In this document: one piece after another, positions 17,270 through 26,272 of the stretch | How positions within the stretch are numbered: the first letter of the stretch is position 1 | Layout: the number at the start of each line of letters is the position of its first letter | NCBI GenBank assembly: GCA_024689165.1 | Contig: JAILDS010000168.1 | Span: forward strand, 1-34,262 | Reading direction: 5' to 3' | DNA: 34,262 nt | Origin: Clostridia bacterium | GTDB lineage: Bacteria; Bacillota; Clostridia; Oscillospirales; Acutalibacteraceae | Notes under the pieces: generated by a model | Told to the model about the DNA's origin: nothing | Seen by the model: only the letters and a program-made list of their open reading frames with translations | Database searches by the model: none | Translations under genes and position numbers: made by a program

Positions 17270-18615
17270 TACACCCGTCCGACAACGTCGCCATCGGCGC
17301 GGAGGACTTTTACAAATACGCCGTGCGCGACATCCGCGCAGGCGAAAATATAGTCAAATACGGCTTCCCCATAGGCGTCGCGACGGAAGACGTTGCCGCC
17401 GGGGACTGCGTGCATACCCACAACATGAAGACCCGGCTCGGCGGAGAGGCGCGGTTCGAATACCGCCCGGAGTTCGCCTTCCCGGAGCCGGTCGAGCCCC
17501 CCGTTATAGACGCTTACGAGCGGAAAAACGGCGATGTCGGGATAAGGAACGACGTGTGGATCGTCCCCACCGTCGGCTGCGTGAACTCCGTCGCCCTGAA
17601 AGCCGCCGAACGGACGGGCGCCTTCGCCCTGACGCACCCTTACGGCTGCTCGCAGACAGGAAACGACCACGAACGGACGAAAAAGCTGCTCGCGCGGCTC
17701 GCCCTGCACCCCAACGCCGGCGGCGTGCTGATAATGGGACTGGGCTGCGAGAACAACGGTATCGACGCTTTGCGCGCCGCGCTGGGCGACTATGACCACG
17801 ACAGGGTGCTGTTCATGAACTGCCGCGACGAAGCGGACGAGCTTGCCGCTGCCGTCGGTCTCGTTTCAAGGCTCCGGAAAGCCGCCGCGACAGACAGGAG
17901 GACCCCCGTCCCGGTCTCCCGACTGAAGATCGGGCTCAAATGCGGCGGCAGCGACGCCATGAGCGGCATTACGGCGAACCCGCTCGTCGGACGCTTCACC
18001 GACCTTTTCACCGCCATGGGCGGGACCGCCGTTATGACCGAGGTACCGGAGATGTTCGGCGCGGAGGCCGTACTGCTGGGCCGCTGCGTCAACCGGGAGG
18101 TCTTCGACGCCGCCGCGGAAATGATGAATTCCTGGCGCAGGTATTACATTTCGCGCGGCGAGAAGATAAGCGAGAACCCTTCCCCCGGCAACAAAGCCGG
18201 CGGCATTACCACTCTCGAGGAAAAGTCCCTCGGCTGCGTCCAGAAGGGCGGGAGCGCCACGGTGACCGCCGTTGTCGCTTACGGCGAGGCGGCGACCCGG
18301 CCCGGGCTCAACCTCCTGTCCGCCCCCGGCAACGACATCGTATCATCCACGGCCCTCGCCGCGGCGGGCTGCCAGATCATCCTGTTCACCACCGGCCGCG
18401 GGACGCCCTTCGGCTCCGTCGTGCCGACGATAAAGATCGCCTCGAACAGCCGCCTCGCGCAGGATAAGCCCGGCTGGACAGACCTCGACGCGCAGACCGC
18501 GGGGGTCGACGAGCTCGCCCGCCTCGTCTTTGAGACCGCGGAGGGCAGACCTGCGAAAAACGAGCTCGGCGGATACCGCGAGATCGCGATCCTCAAAGAC
18601 GGAGTGACTTTATGA
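17254..18615 (+). CDS. uxaA: Altronate dehydratase
   Basis: 453 aa; DIRAGENIVKYGFPIGVA, THNMKT, HPYGCSQTGNDHERTKKLLARL, LGCENN, KCGGSDAMSGITANP; overlaps uxaB. Confidence 0.92.
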   Translation: MELKLIHPSDNVAIGAEDFYKYAVRDIRAGENIVKYGFPIGVATEDVAAGDCVHTHNMKTRLGGEARFEYRPEFAFPEPVEPPVIDAYERKNGDVGIRNDVWIVPTVGCVNSVALKAAERTGAFALTHPYGCSQTGNDHERTKKLLARLALHPNAGGVLIMGLGCENNGIDALRAALGDYDHDRVLFMNCRDEADELAAAVGLVSRLRKAAATDRRTPVPVSRLKIGLKCGGSDAMSGITANPLVGRFTDLFTAMGGTAVMTEVPEMFGAEAVLLGRCVNREVFDAAAEMMNSWRRYYISRGEKISENPSPGNKAGGITTLEEKSLGCVQKGGSATVTAVVAYGEAATRPGLNLLSAPGNDIVSSTALAAAGCQIILFTTGRGTPFGSVVPTIKIASNSRLAQDKPGWTDLDAQTAGVDELARLVFETAEGRPAKNELGGYREIAILKDGVTL

Positions 18616-18628
18616 AGAGGGAAACCAC

Positions 18629-20128
18629 ATGACCACCGGAACCGACAGGCCCGTCGACGTCCGGCTCGACGCGGAGGCTATGGAATACGTCCGCGAAAAC
18701 AGGCGCTACGTCCCCCGCAGGGAGGTCGTGGCGTACATTCTGTTCGACGTGGCGCAGACCTTCCCGCTCGACGCGTACGCCGACATCAAGGAGAGGTTCA
18801 ACCTTGACGTCCTGCACGTGTCGCTGGCGCTGAAAAAATACGTCGACCTCTTCGGCGGGATCTGGGACGCTGTCAACGACGTCCTCATCGGCGGGATAGT
18901 CGACAGGACCCGCACGCGCTGGGGCAAGTTCAAGCCCTACCTCGTCGCGCTGGCTATACCTGGCACGATAGGCTCGTGCCTCTACTGGCTGATGCCGCTG
19001 TTCTTCTCTGCGACGGACGAGACGGCTATGGGCAAATTCGCCGCGTTCTTCGCGGTATCGATCATCAACGAGACCGTCGGCACGTTCAGGAGCATAGCCC
19101 GCACCGGGATGCTCGCGACGATCTCGCCACACCCCGTCGAGAGGACGCGGCTGATCACGCTGGCGGAGGTGCTCTCCTTCGGCGACAATGTCCCGAGACT
19201 GCTGATGAGCGGGTTCATCGACCTGATAAACAATAAAAAGATATCCATGTCGATGAAGTCGCTCTACGTCGGCATGGGCAGCTTCGCGACCGTCGCGGCG
19301 GGGCTGATGTCCTTTTATTTCGCCCTCGTCGCGCATGAGCGGATAATCCAGACCCCGGAGCCGCCTCAGCTGAAGCAGTCCCTGCGGGCGCTCGTCCACA
19401 ACAAGCCCATGCTGCTGATAACGCTGTCCGAGTTCCTGGGCTCGTTCTCGCTGTCCACCGGCATGACGAACTACTACATAGACGTCCTCGGCAGCGCTTC
19501 GATAAAGCTGATCGTCGGCATCCCGGGCGGCTTCGTCTCGACCCCGTCCTACGCGTGGGTGCCGTGGATGCGGCGGAAATTCCAGACGCGGACCCTGTGG
19601 ATACTCGGCGCCATGAGCAGCGACGCGCTGATGTTCCTCGTTTTCCTGTTCGGCTCCATAGGCGGCGTCACGCACGGGCTGTACAAAAAGATCGTCCCGA
19701 TGATCGTTGCCATCACCATCCAGGAAACGCTGGCAATGGTGTTCTGGGGCGTGAGGAAGGTCATCCCGCAGGAGATGTTCAACGAGGCGATGGACTACGG
19801 CGAATGGAAGAACGGCTACCGCAACGAGGGCATGATGAGCGTCATCAGGGGCCTCGCGGCGAAGTTCGTGTCCACCTTCGGGCAGACGATCAAGACCTGG
19901 CTGATGGACAAAATGGGCTACGACCAGCAGGCGGGCTTCCTCGGGCAGACCGACAGGACGAAATACTATCTTTTCGCCATGGCGACCGCGCTGCCGTTCG
20001 CGTCCAACCTGCTGTCGCTCATTCCGAAGCTGCTGTACGACCTCGGCGGCAAAAAGCGCGACCTTATGTACGCCGAGCTCCTCGCCCGCCGGGAGGAGGC
20101 CGGAGCTCAGGCCGGAAGACAGGACTGA
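18629..20128 (+). CDS. GPH-family (MFS) sugar/hexuronide:cation symporter
   Basis: 499 aa, multi-TM; DAVNDVLIGGIVDRTRTRWGKFKPYL is the GPH signature region; follows uxaBA. Confidence 0.82.
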   Translation: MTTGTDRPVDVRLDAEAMEYVRENRRYVPRREVVAYILFDVAQTFPLDAYADIKERFNLDVLHVSLALKKYVDLFGGIWDAVNDVLIGGIVDRTRTRWGKFKPYLVALAIPGTIGSCLYWLMPLFFSATDETAMGKFAAFFAVSIINETVGTFRSIARTGMLATISPHPVERTRLITLAEVLSFGDNVPRLLMSGFIDLINNKKISMSMKSLYVGMGSFATVAAGLMSFYFALVAHERIIQTPEPPQLKQSLRALVHNKPMLLITLSEFLGSFSLSTGMTNYYIDVLGSASIKLIVGIPGGFVSTPSYAWVPWMRRKFQTRTLWILGAMSSDALMFLVFLFGSIGGVTHGLYKKIVPMIVAITIQETLAMVFWGVRKVIPQEMFNEAMDYGEWKNGYRNEGMMSVIRGLAAKFVSTFGQTIKTWLMDKMGYDQQAGFLGQTDRTKYYLFAMATALPFASNLLSLIPKLLYDLGGKKRDLMYAELLARREEAGAQAGRQD

Positions 20129-20142
20129 AAAAGCACAGAGAT

Positions 20143-20446
20143 ACGCCCCCGCCGAAAGGGCGTGCAACTCAGGGATTTAACAGACTCAAAAAATATCTTT
20201 CAGCGTAATACTTCGTTAAAAAACTCGAAATACATAAAGTATTTCTGCGTTTGTTGCCTCGTCTAACGCTGAAATCCGATTTTTTGAGTTGCAAAGCAAT
20301 TCCGAAACAGATATTTTTTAGGCAGTACGATGAAAAAAACAGGAGCAAGGCTGGCGCCTTGCCCTGTTTTTTGAAGAAGTAATGTCAAAAAAGAGCGTTT
20401 CGGAATCTATTAAATCCCTGAGTTGCACGCCCTAGGGCGGGGGCGT
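20143..20446. repeat. Folded palindromic (MITE-like) element B, also a plausible bidirectional terminator
   Basis: Perfect 24-bp inverted repeat (20157-20180 / 20410-20433) plus outer 11-bp repeat (20143-20153 / 20436-20446); arm 1 ACTCAAAAAA..TTTCAGCGT/ACGCTGAAA..TTTTTTGAGT with hairpin GAAATAC-ataaa-GTATTTC; arm 2 ATTCCGAAAC/GTTTCGGAAT with hairpin GCAAGGC-tggc-GCCTTGC. Confidence 0.8.
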
Positions 20447-20460
20447 TGTTCGTTCAGTTC

Positions 20461-22347
20461 TCAGCTCGCCTCTTCTTCCTCGGGCGGGATGCCTCCGGTG
20501 TACTGGCTGAGGTACAGGCTCGCGTAATATCCGTTCCTCGCGAGAAGCTCGTCGTGCGTGCCCTGCTCGACTATCGTGCCCTTCCTCATGACAAGTATCG
20601 TGTCGGCGTTCCTGATCGTCGACAGCCTGTGCGCGATAACGAAGCTCGTCCTGCCCTTCATGAGGGCGGACATGGCCTCCTGAATATTGAGCTCGGTCCT
20701 CGTGTCGACGGAGCTCGTCGCCTCGTCGAGGATCAGTATGGCGGGGTCTGCGAGAATGGCGCGGGCGATGGTCAGCAGCTGTCTCTGCCCCTGCGACAGG
20801 TTCGAGCCGTCCTCGTCGAGGACCGTATCGTAACCCTTTTCGAGAGCCGTGATGAAATCATGCGCCTCCGCCGTCCTCGCGGCAAGCTCTATCTCCTCGT
20901 CCGTCGCGTCGGGCCGGGCGTAGGCTATGTTCTCTTTGATAGTGCCCCTGAACAGCCACGTGTCCTGCAGCACCATGCCGGTGTTCCTGCGCAGCTCGTC
21001 GCGGGACATCCTCGCGATATCCTTCGAGTCGATATATATATGCCCGGCGTCGACCTCGTAGAAACGCATCAGCAGGTTGACTATGGTCGTCTTGCCGGAG
21101 CCGGTGGGCCCGACGATAGCGGTGAGCGAGCCCGGCACGGCGTGGATGTTGAGGTCCTTTATCAGGGGCTTGTCCGGCGTGTATGAAAAATCGACGTGCT
21201 CGAACCTGACGTCGCCGACGGCGCGGCCGAGCGTCAGCTCCGTCACCTCGGGCGTCTGCTCCTCCTCGTCCATGAACTCGAACACGCGCTCCGCGCTGGC
21301 GAGGGTCGACTGGATGGAGTTTATCAGCTTCGAAATGTTGATTATAGGCGAAGAGAAATAGGACGAGTACTGGGAATAGGCGGTGATGCCGCCGATCGTG
21401 ATCCTGCCCCTGAAAAGGCAGACCGCGCCGACGAAGAAGATGCCGAGGAAATCGACGTCTTTAATGACGGTGAGTATCGGGTTGATGACGCCGGAAATGA
21501 TGTTCGCCTCGCGCCCTGCGTAACGGAGGTTGTCGTTGATCTCGTCGAACTCCTCGACGCTCTTTTTTTCATGCCCGAAAATGCGCACGATGTTGTGCCC
21601 CGTGTACATCTCCTCGATATGGCCGTTGAGGTCGCCCATGGTGTTCCAGTAGCGTTTGAACCAGACCTTCGAAAGTCTTGAGATACCGAAGGAGATGGCG
21701 GCGGAAACGGGCACGAAGGCGATCGATACGACCGTCATCTGCCACACTCCCGTCCAGAGCATCATGACCAGAGCACCGACGCACTGGACGGCGTTCGTAA
21801 GAACGGTTATCAGCGACGACTGAAGACCCTGAGACACGTTCTCGATGTCGTTGGTCATGCGGCTCATGACCTCGCCCTTTGTGGTGGAGTCGTAGAATTT
21901 CAGCGGTAGCAGCGACAGCTTGGCGTTGAGGTTTTCCCTCAGAGAGCAGACCAGCTTCTGCGAAACGCCGGCAGCGACCCACTCACGTATGAACGTGAAC
22001 AGAGAGGACAGGCCGAAATACAGCGCGACCTTGTTAAGCGGCGTCAGAAGCGCGCCGAAATCGGCGGGCTGCCCCGAAAGCCGCACCCGGACCTGCTCGG
22101 TCAGAGCGTCGACGACGTCGCCCATGACGTCGGGCGTGTAAACGTTCATCAGCGTCGACGCTATCGCGGCGAGGACGACGATGCTCATCGGGAAAGCCTG
22201 GGGTTTTATGAGGCCGAGGAAGCGGACGAGCGTTTTGCCGGTGTTCTTGACCTTGCTTTTGCCGTCGTCGGGGTTCTTGCGGTAAGCGGCGTATTTGCTC
22301 GAGGAATACCGCTGCTCCATGATCTGCTTCTTTTCGCTGCGGGTCAT
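20461..22347 (-). CDS. ABC exporter half-transporter (permease-ATPase), canonical catalytic Glu/His, non-canonical signature
   Basis: 628 aa; Walker A GPTGSGKT, signature LSQGQRQ, Walker B ILILDEATSSVD, H-loop AHRLSTI; start overlaps upstream stop (ATGA). Confidence 0.92.
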   Translation of the reverse strand: MTRSEKKQIMEQRYSSSKYAAYRKNPDDGKSKVKNTGKTLVRFLGLIKPQAFPMSIVVLAAIASTLMNVYTPDVMGDVVDALTEQVRVRLSGQPADFGALLTPLNKVALYFGLSSLFTFIREWVAAGVSQKLVCSLRENLNAKLSLLPLKFYDSTTKGEVMSRMTNDIENVSQGLQSSLITVLTNAVQCVGALVMMLWTGVWQMTVVSIAFVPVSAAISFGISRLSKVWFKRYWNTMGDLNGHIEEMYTGHNIVRIFGHEKKSVEEFDEINDNLRYAGREANIISGVINPILTVIKDVDFLGIFFVGAVCLFRGRITIGGITAYSQYSSYFSSPIINISKLINSIQSTLASAERVFEFMDEEEQTPEVTELTLGRAVGDVRFEHVDFSYTPDKPLIKDLNIHAVPGSLTAIVGPTGSGKTTIVNLLMRFYEVDAGHIYIDSKDIARMSRDELRRNTGMVLQDTWLFRGTIKENIAYARPDATDEEIELAARTAEAHDFITALEKGYDTVLDEDGSNLSQGQRQLLTIARAILADPAILILDEATSSVDTRTELNIQEAMSALMKGRTSFVIAHRLSTIRNADTILVMRKGTIVEQGTHDELLARNGYYASLYLSQYTGGIPPEEEEAS

Positions 22348-24509
22348 GCGCTCACCCCCGATCCGAGCTGGCTTATTGCTATGGAACGGTACAGCTCGCA
22401 GGTATCGAGCAGCTCCTCATGCCTGCCGCAGGCGATTATGGAGCCCTTGTCCATGACGATTATCCTGTCCGCGTCCATGATGGTGCCTATCCTCTGAGCG
22501 ACGAGGATGATGTTCGATTCGCTCAGGTACGCCTTTATGCTCGCCCTGAGCCTTGCGTCGGTCGCGAGGTCGAGGGCCGAAAAGCTGTCGTCGAAAATGT
22601 ATATCTCGGCCTGCTTTACGACGGCGCGAGCTATGGCGAGCCGCTGACGCTGCCCTCCCGAGAAGTTCGTGCCGCCCTGGCTGACGAGGCTGTCGAGCCC
22701 GTCCGGCAGAGCCGCAACGAAGCTCTTAGCCTGCGCGATCTCGAGAGCGCGCCAGATCTCCGCGTCCGAGGCGTCCTCCTTGCCGAAACGGATATTGTCG
22801 CGTATGGTGCCGCTGAACAGGAACGCCTTCTGCGGGATGTAGGCGATCTTTTTCTGAAGCTCGTCGAAGGCGATGTCCCTGACGTTGACCCCGTCTATGA
22901 GCACTTCGCCCTCGGTCGCGTCGTAAAGCCGCGGAATAAGGCTTATAACGGTCGATTTGCCGCAGCCGGTGCCGCCTATGAGAGCGGTCGTCTCGCCGTG
23001 CCTGCAGCTGAAGCTGACGCTGTTGAGCGCGGCGCGCGATTCGGTGGTTATCTCGTCGTCCGCATCGCTGCCGGGAGTGTAGACCGGCTCGGCGACGCCC
23101 TTAGGCGGCGCGGAGCCTCCGGGCAGGCTCATGCCTCCGGCAAAAGAGCCCGTCTTGCCCGACACCGGGCCGTCCGCGGACCTGCCGGATACGGCGGGTT
23201 CGTTCTTTTCTGCCTCGGCGCGTTTCTTTTCCTCGCGCGCCTCCGCCTTAAGTCTGCGCTCCTGCTGCTTCCTCTCCCGGATCAGCTTCTTGCGCTCCTT
23301 ATCGGTAAGGTTCGCGTCGTTTTCGGGGCGGTCGGAGTCGTCTATCCCCATGAATTTCGACAGCTTGGCTATCGCCTTATTGTCCTTGGACCTGTCGTCC
23401 TTTATTGCTTCCTTGTACCTGAACACGACGTTCCTGAACTCGACCGAGCCGTCGCAGACGGTCGGGGTCACGGGGTTCTCGCTCTCGACGACGTCGCTCT
23501 TCGCCTCAAGCACGGTGTTTATACGCCGCGCCGATACCTGCGCCCTCGGGAAAGACCCGACGATCGCTATGACCTGGGCTATCGCCATCATGACCATCAT
23601 GAAATACGACAGGAACGCCGTCAGGCTGCCTATCGTCTCGGCTATCTTCGTCTGCTCGGCGGCTATGGCCGGGTCGAGGGCGTTTATCCCTTTGAGCACC
23701 CGGTAAAGGAGCAGAATGACGATGCCGTAGATTATGACGACAAGGAACGGCATGAGCAGCGACAGTATCCTCGCGGCCTTGAGGGCGTAACCCGTGAGGA
23801 TGAGGTTCGTCTTATTGAAATCCCTGTCCGTGTCCTCCGTCTTCCTGAAAGCGCGTATGACCCTGATGCCGGAGATCTTTTCGCGCAGGATACGGTTGAG
23901 CCTGTCGAGCTGCTTCTGTATCCTCAGGAACATGGGTGAGATGAACTTGAAGAATACGAGCAGTATTATCAGGAATACAGGGATGATCGCGAGTATGGTG
24001 CCCGCGAGGTTCGGGGCGGTGACGAAGACCATGACGAGGCCGCCGATGAGCAGCACCGGCACGGACAGCACGTTGCGCAGCGTGGTCAGGACAACCTCGT
24101 GTATATTGCTGACGTCGGAGGTCGTGCGGGTTATCAGGGACGCCACGCCTATCCTGTCTATGTCGCTCTGCCCCAGCGACGAGACCTTGCGGAACATCAT
24201 GGAGCGAAGGGCTTTTGAATAGTTGGTGGACACGACCGTTGAAAAATATGTGTTGCACAGGCCGAACACGCAGGAAACGAGCGCCGCGGCGACTATCACG
24301 GCGGAATAGACGTAAAAATCATGCGGCAGCGCTTCGGCGACCGGCCCCGTATAGGTCGGGTCGGGCGTGATATTCTGCGTGATCTCCGTAACGAGGTTCT
24401 TGCTCATTATCGGAGTTATCATGCTCAGCACCGTTGAAGACAGCATAAAAATCAGCGAAAGCACCAGCTCGCGTCTGAACGGTCTGAGAAGAGACAGTAT
24501 TTTTTTCAT
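22344..24509 (-). CDS. ABC exporter half-transporter (permease-ATPase) with degenerate catalytic residues and a charged insertion
   Basis: 721 aa; Walker A GGTGCGKS, signature FSGGQRQ, Walker B IYIFDDSFSALD (Asp at the catalytic Glu position), H-loop position AQRIGTI (Gln). Confidence 0.92.
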   Translation of the reverse strand: MKKILSLLRPFRRELVLSLIFMLSSTVLSMITPIMSKNLVTEITQNITPDPTYTGPVAEALPHDFYVYSAVIVAAALVSCVFGLCNTYFSTVVSTNYSKALRSMMFRKVSSLGQSDIDRIGVASLITRTTSDVSNIHEVVLTTLRNVLSVPVLLIGGLVMVFVTAPNLAGTILAIIPVFLIILLVFFKFISPMFLRIQKQLDRLNRILREKISGIRVIRAFRKTEDTDRDFNKTNLILTGYALKAARILSLLMPFLVVIIYGIVILLLYRVLKGINALDPAIAAEQTKIAETIGSLTAFLSYFMMVMMAIAQVIAIVGSFPRAQVSARRINTVLEAKSDVVESENPVTPTVCDGSVEFRNVVFRYKEAIKDDRSKDNKAIAKLSKFMGIDDSDRPENDANLTDKERKKLIRERKQQERRLKAEAREEKKRAEAEKNEPAVSGRSADGPVSGKTGSFAGGMSLPGGSAPPKGVAEPVYTPGSDADDEITTESRAALNSVSFSCRHGETTALIGGTGCGKSTVISLIPRLYDATEGEVLIDGVNVRDIAFDELQKKIAYIPQKAFLFSGTIRDNIRFGKEDASDAEIWRALEIAQAKSFVAALPDGLDSLVSQGGTNFSGGQRQRLAIARAVVKQAEIYIFDDSFSALDLATDARLRASIKAYLSESNIILVAQRIGTIMDADRIIVMDKGSIIACGRHEELLDTCELYRSIAISQLGSGVSA

Positions 24510-24638
24510 TTATGAATCGCCGGGGATCAGCAAGGCGTCCTTTCGGTGGATTGGCGGGAACCGTCCCGGGAAGAGTCCGCTGCGGCGCTTTCTCCGGAGA
24601 CGGAGCGTTCAGGGCGCATGAGCGAATACCCGGACGTT

Positions 24639-24667
24639 ATTCTAACATTTGGCGGCGCGTTTTTCAA
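24639..24667 (-). promoter_or_regulatory. Promoter of the ABC exporter operon
   Basis: Minus strand TTGAAA (24662-24667), 17-nt spacer, TAGAAT (24639-24644). Confidence 0.6.
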
Positions 24668-24729
24668 CCGGAACGTGCAAATCTTTGAAATGTTAAGATT
24701 TTCTTTTGACAATGTTAATAATTCCGTGA

Positions 24730-24758
24730 TTGACAAGCGCTCTTTGTGCGATTATAAT
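24730..24758 (+). promoter_or_regulatory. Promoter of the first secreted paralog gene
   Basis: TTGACA (24730-24735), 17-nt spacer, TATAAT (24753-24758). Confidence 0.75.
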
Positions 24759-24826
24759 CTAAGCACAAGAAACGGCTAACCGCTGGCGGCCAGACGCCGA
24801 CAGCCGACTATTTGGAGGGAATAACC

Positions 24827-26122
24827 ATGAAAAAAACTCTCGCTGTACTTCTGAGCATCCTCATGCTCATAGGTTGCGCCCCGATCGTTTTCGCGACGGA
24901 CTATAACCGCACCACCGATTTTACTTCCAACTTCACTCTTCAGGAAGGAAGCTCTCTCACCATCCCGTCCGGCGCGATGGTCCACATCGCCAGCGGCGTC
25001 ACTGTGACGATCAACTCCGGCTCGGGCATGATCGTTTCGGGCACGCTCATCGTCAACGCAGGCGGTAAGCTCGTCGTCAAGGGCAACGCCACCGTCTCCG
25101 GCACTCTTCAGAACAACGGCACCGTCACCGGAACCGCCAACATCAATACGGTCAACAACGGCACTTTCCTTCACAGGGTGGACCTTTCGGCGTATTCCGA
25201 CACTAACGAGTTCGGCGAGGGCCTTCTTGCCGTCTCCTACGACGTCTGCGAGGATCTCGACCCCGAGTCCTTCCAGTTCACCAGCGTCTCCTCCGTCGGC
25301 GGCTACGTCAACGTCCCTCACGGCCAGTACATCGTCGTGAAGGCTCACCTGAACGACTCTTACCTTTACAGCTTCAACGCGAAGTACGGCGCCAACGGCT
25401 TTGACGACGCGAGAGAGGCCGTCTACTTCAACGGCGCGGAGATGCAGTACACCGGCACGTCCCACAACGTCGACGGCTACACCGACACTTCGTTCGAGGA
25501 CTATCACGGCCACTACATCAAGGTCGGCGCCTCCGGAACAGTGTCTTATCAGCCCATCTCCATGGACAGCGCCTACAAAAACGCCCCCGCAAAGTACTTC
25601 ACCTCCCGTCTTACCCGCTACACCGTCCTTCTTCCTTCCAAGGATGAGGCTTACACCGTCCAGGCGACCAACGGCGCCACCGGCGCAGTCGAGGTCAAGG
25701 CGGGCGACTCCATCAGCTTCATGGTGAAGGTCGGCGCCGATTATTCGCAGAGCGACTTCAGGGTCTACGCTTACGACTCCCTCAAGTGGGTCGACGCGAC
25801 CACCGATGAGATCATCGCGACCGCTTCGGGCGACGGCTCCACCGGCGTCGTGCAGTTCGAGAACGGCAACGACTCCTTCGGCTACAACGAGAAGACCGGC
25901 ATGTACACCATCAAGAACGTACAGAGCAACTACAAGGTCATCGTCGTCGGCGTCATCGCCAACAAATACGTTGACATCTTCCAGAGCGTCATCGACCTTA
26001 TCCAGAGGCTTTTCAACACCTTCAAGGACGTTTTTGAGCAGTTCGCAAACGCGCTGAGCTCACTGGGCATCAGCTTCGGCGGCAACACCGAGCCCGCGGA
26101 GGATACCGGCGCGGAAGGCTGA
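24827..26122 (+). CDS. Secreted or lipid-anchored protein, beta-repeat N-terminal region, amphipathic helical C-terminus
   Basis: Start moved from TTG 24812 to ATG 24827 (TTGGAGGGAATAACC RBS); signal MKKTLAVLLSILMLIGCAPIVFA, ambiguous between SPI site and LIGC lipobox; repetitive GTL/GTVTG segment; ends VDIFQSVIDLIQRLFNTFKDVFEQF... Confidence 0.82.
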   Translation: MKKTLAVLLSILMLIGCAPIVFATDYNRTTDFTSNFTLQEGSSLTIPSGAMVHIASGVTVTINSGSGMIVSGTLIVNAGGKLVVKGNATVSGTLQNNGTVTGTANINTVNNGTFLHRVDLSAYSDTNEFGEGLLAVSYDVCEDLDPESFQFTSVSSVGGYVNVPHGQYIVVKAHLNDSYLYSFNAKYGANGFDDAREAVYFNGAEMQYTGTSHNVDGYTDTSFEDYHGHYIKVGASGTVSYQPISMDSAYKNAPAKYFTSRLTRYTVLLPSKDEAYTVQATNGATGAVEVKAGDSISFMVKVGADYSQSDFRVYAYDSLKWVDATTDEIIATASGDGSTGVVQFENGNDSFGYNEKTGMYTIKNVQSNYKVIVVGVIANKYVDIFQSVIDLIQRLFNTFKDVFEQFANALSSLGISFGGNTEPAEDTGAEG

Positions 26123-26185
26123 GTCCCGTCTCTGTTGAAGATAGAGTCCATTAACCCAATAAAGCGTCAGACTTGACGGCATTCC

Positions 26186-26245
26186 GCGGTCAGCAGTCAG
26201 CGGACAGCATACGGATCCGGGTGCTGACCGCTGAGCGCTGACCGC
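26186..26245. repeat. Intergenic imperfect inverted repeat (24-bp arms)
   Basis: GCGGTCAGCAGTCAGCGGACAGCA (26186-26209) versus TGCTGACCGCTGAGCGCTGACCGC (26222-26245); followed by TTTTACTCT. Confidence 0.65.
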
Positions 26246-26272
26246 TTTTACTCTAACAAGGAGATTCATACT

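Noticed and set aside
18593-20167. 524-aa minus-strand ORF opposite the GPH transporter
   Set aside because: Arg/His/Asp-rich low-complexity shadow frame; the plus-strand transporter is clearly the real gene.
22419-23939. 506-aa plus-strand ORF opposite the 721-aa ABC subunit
   Set aside because: Shadow of a clear ABC transporter gene; no recognisable motif.
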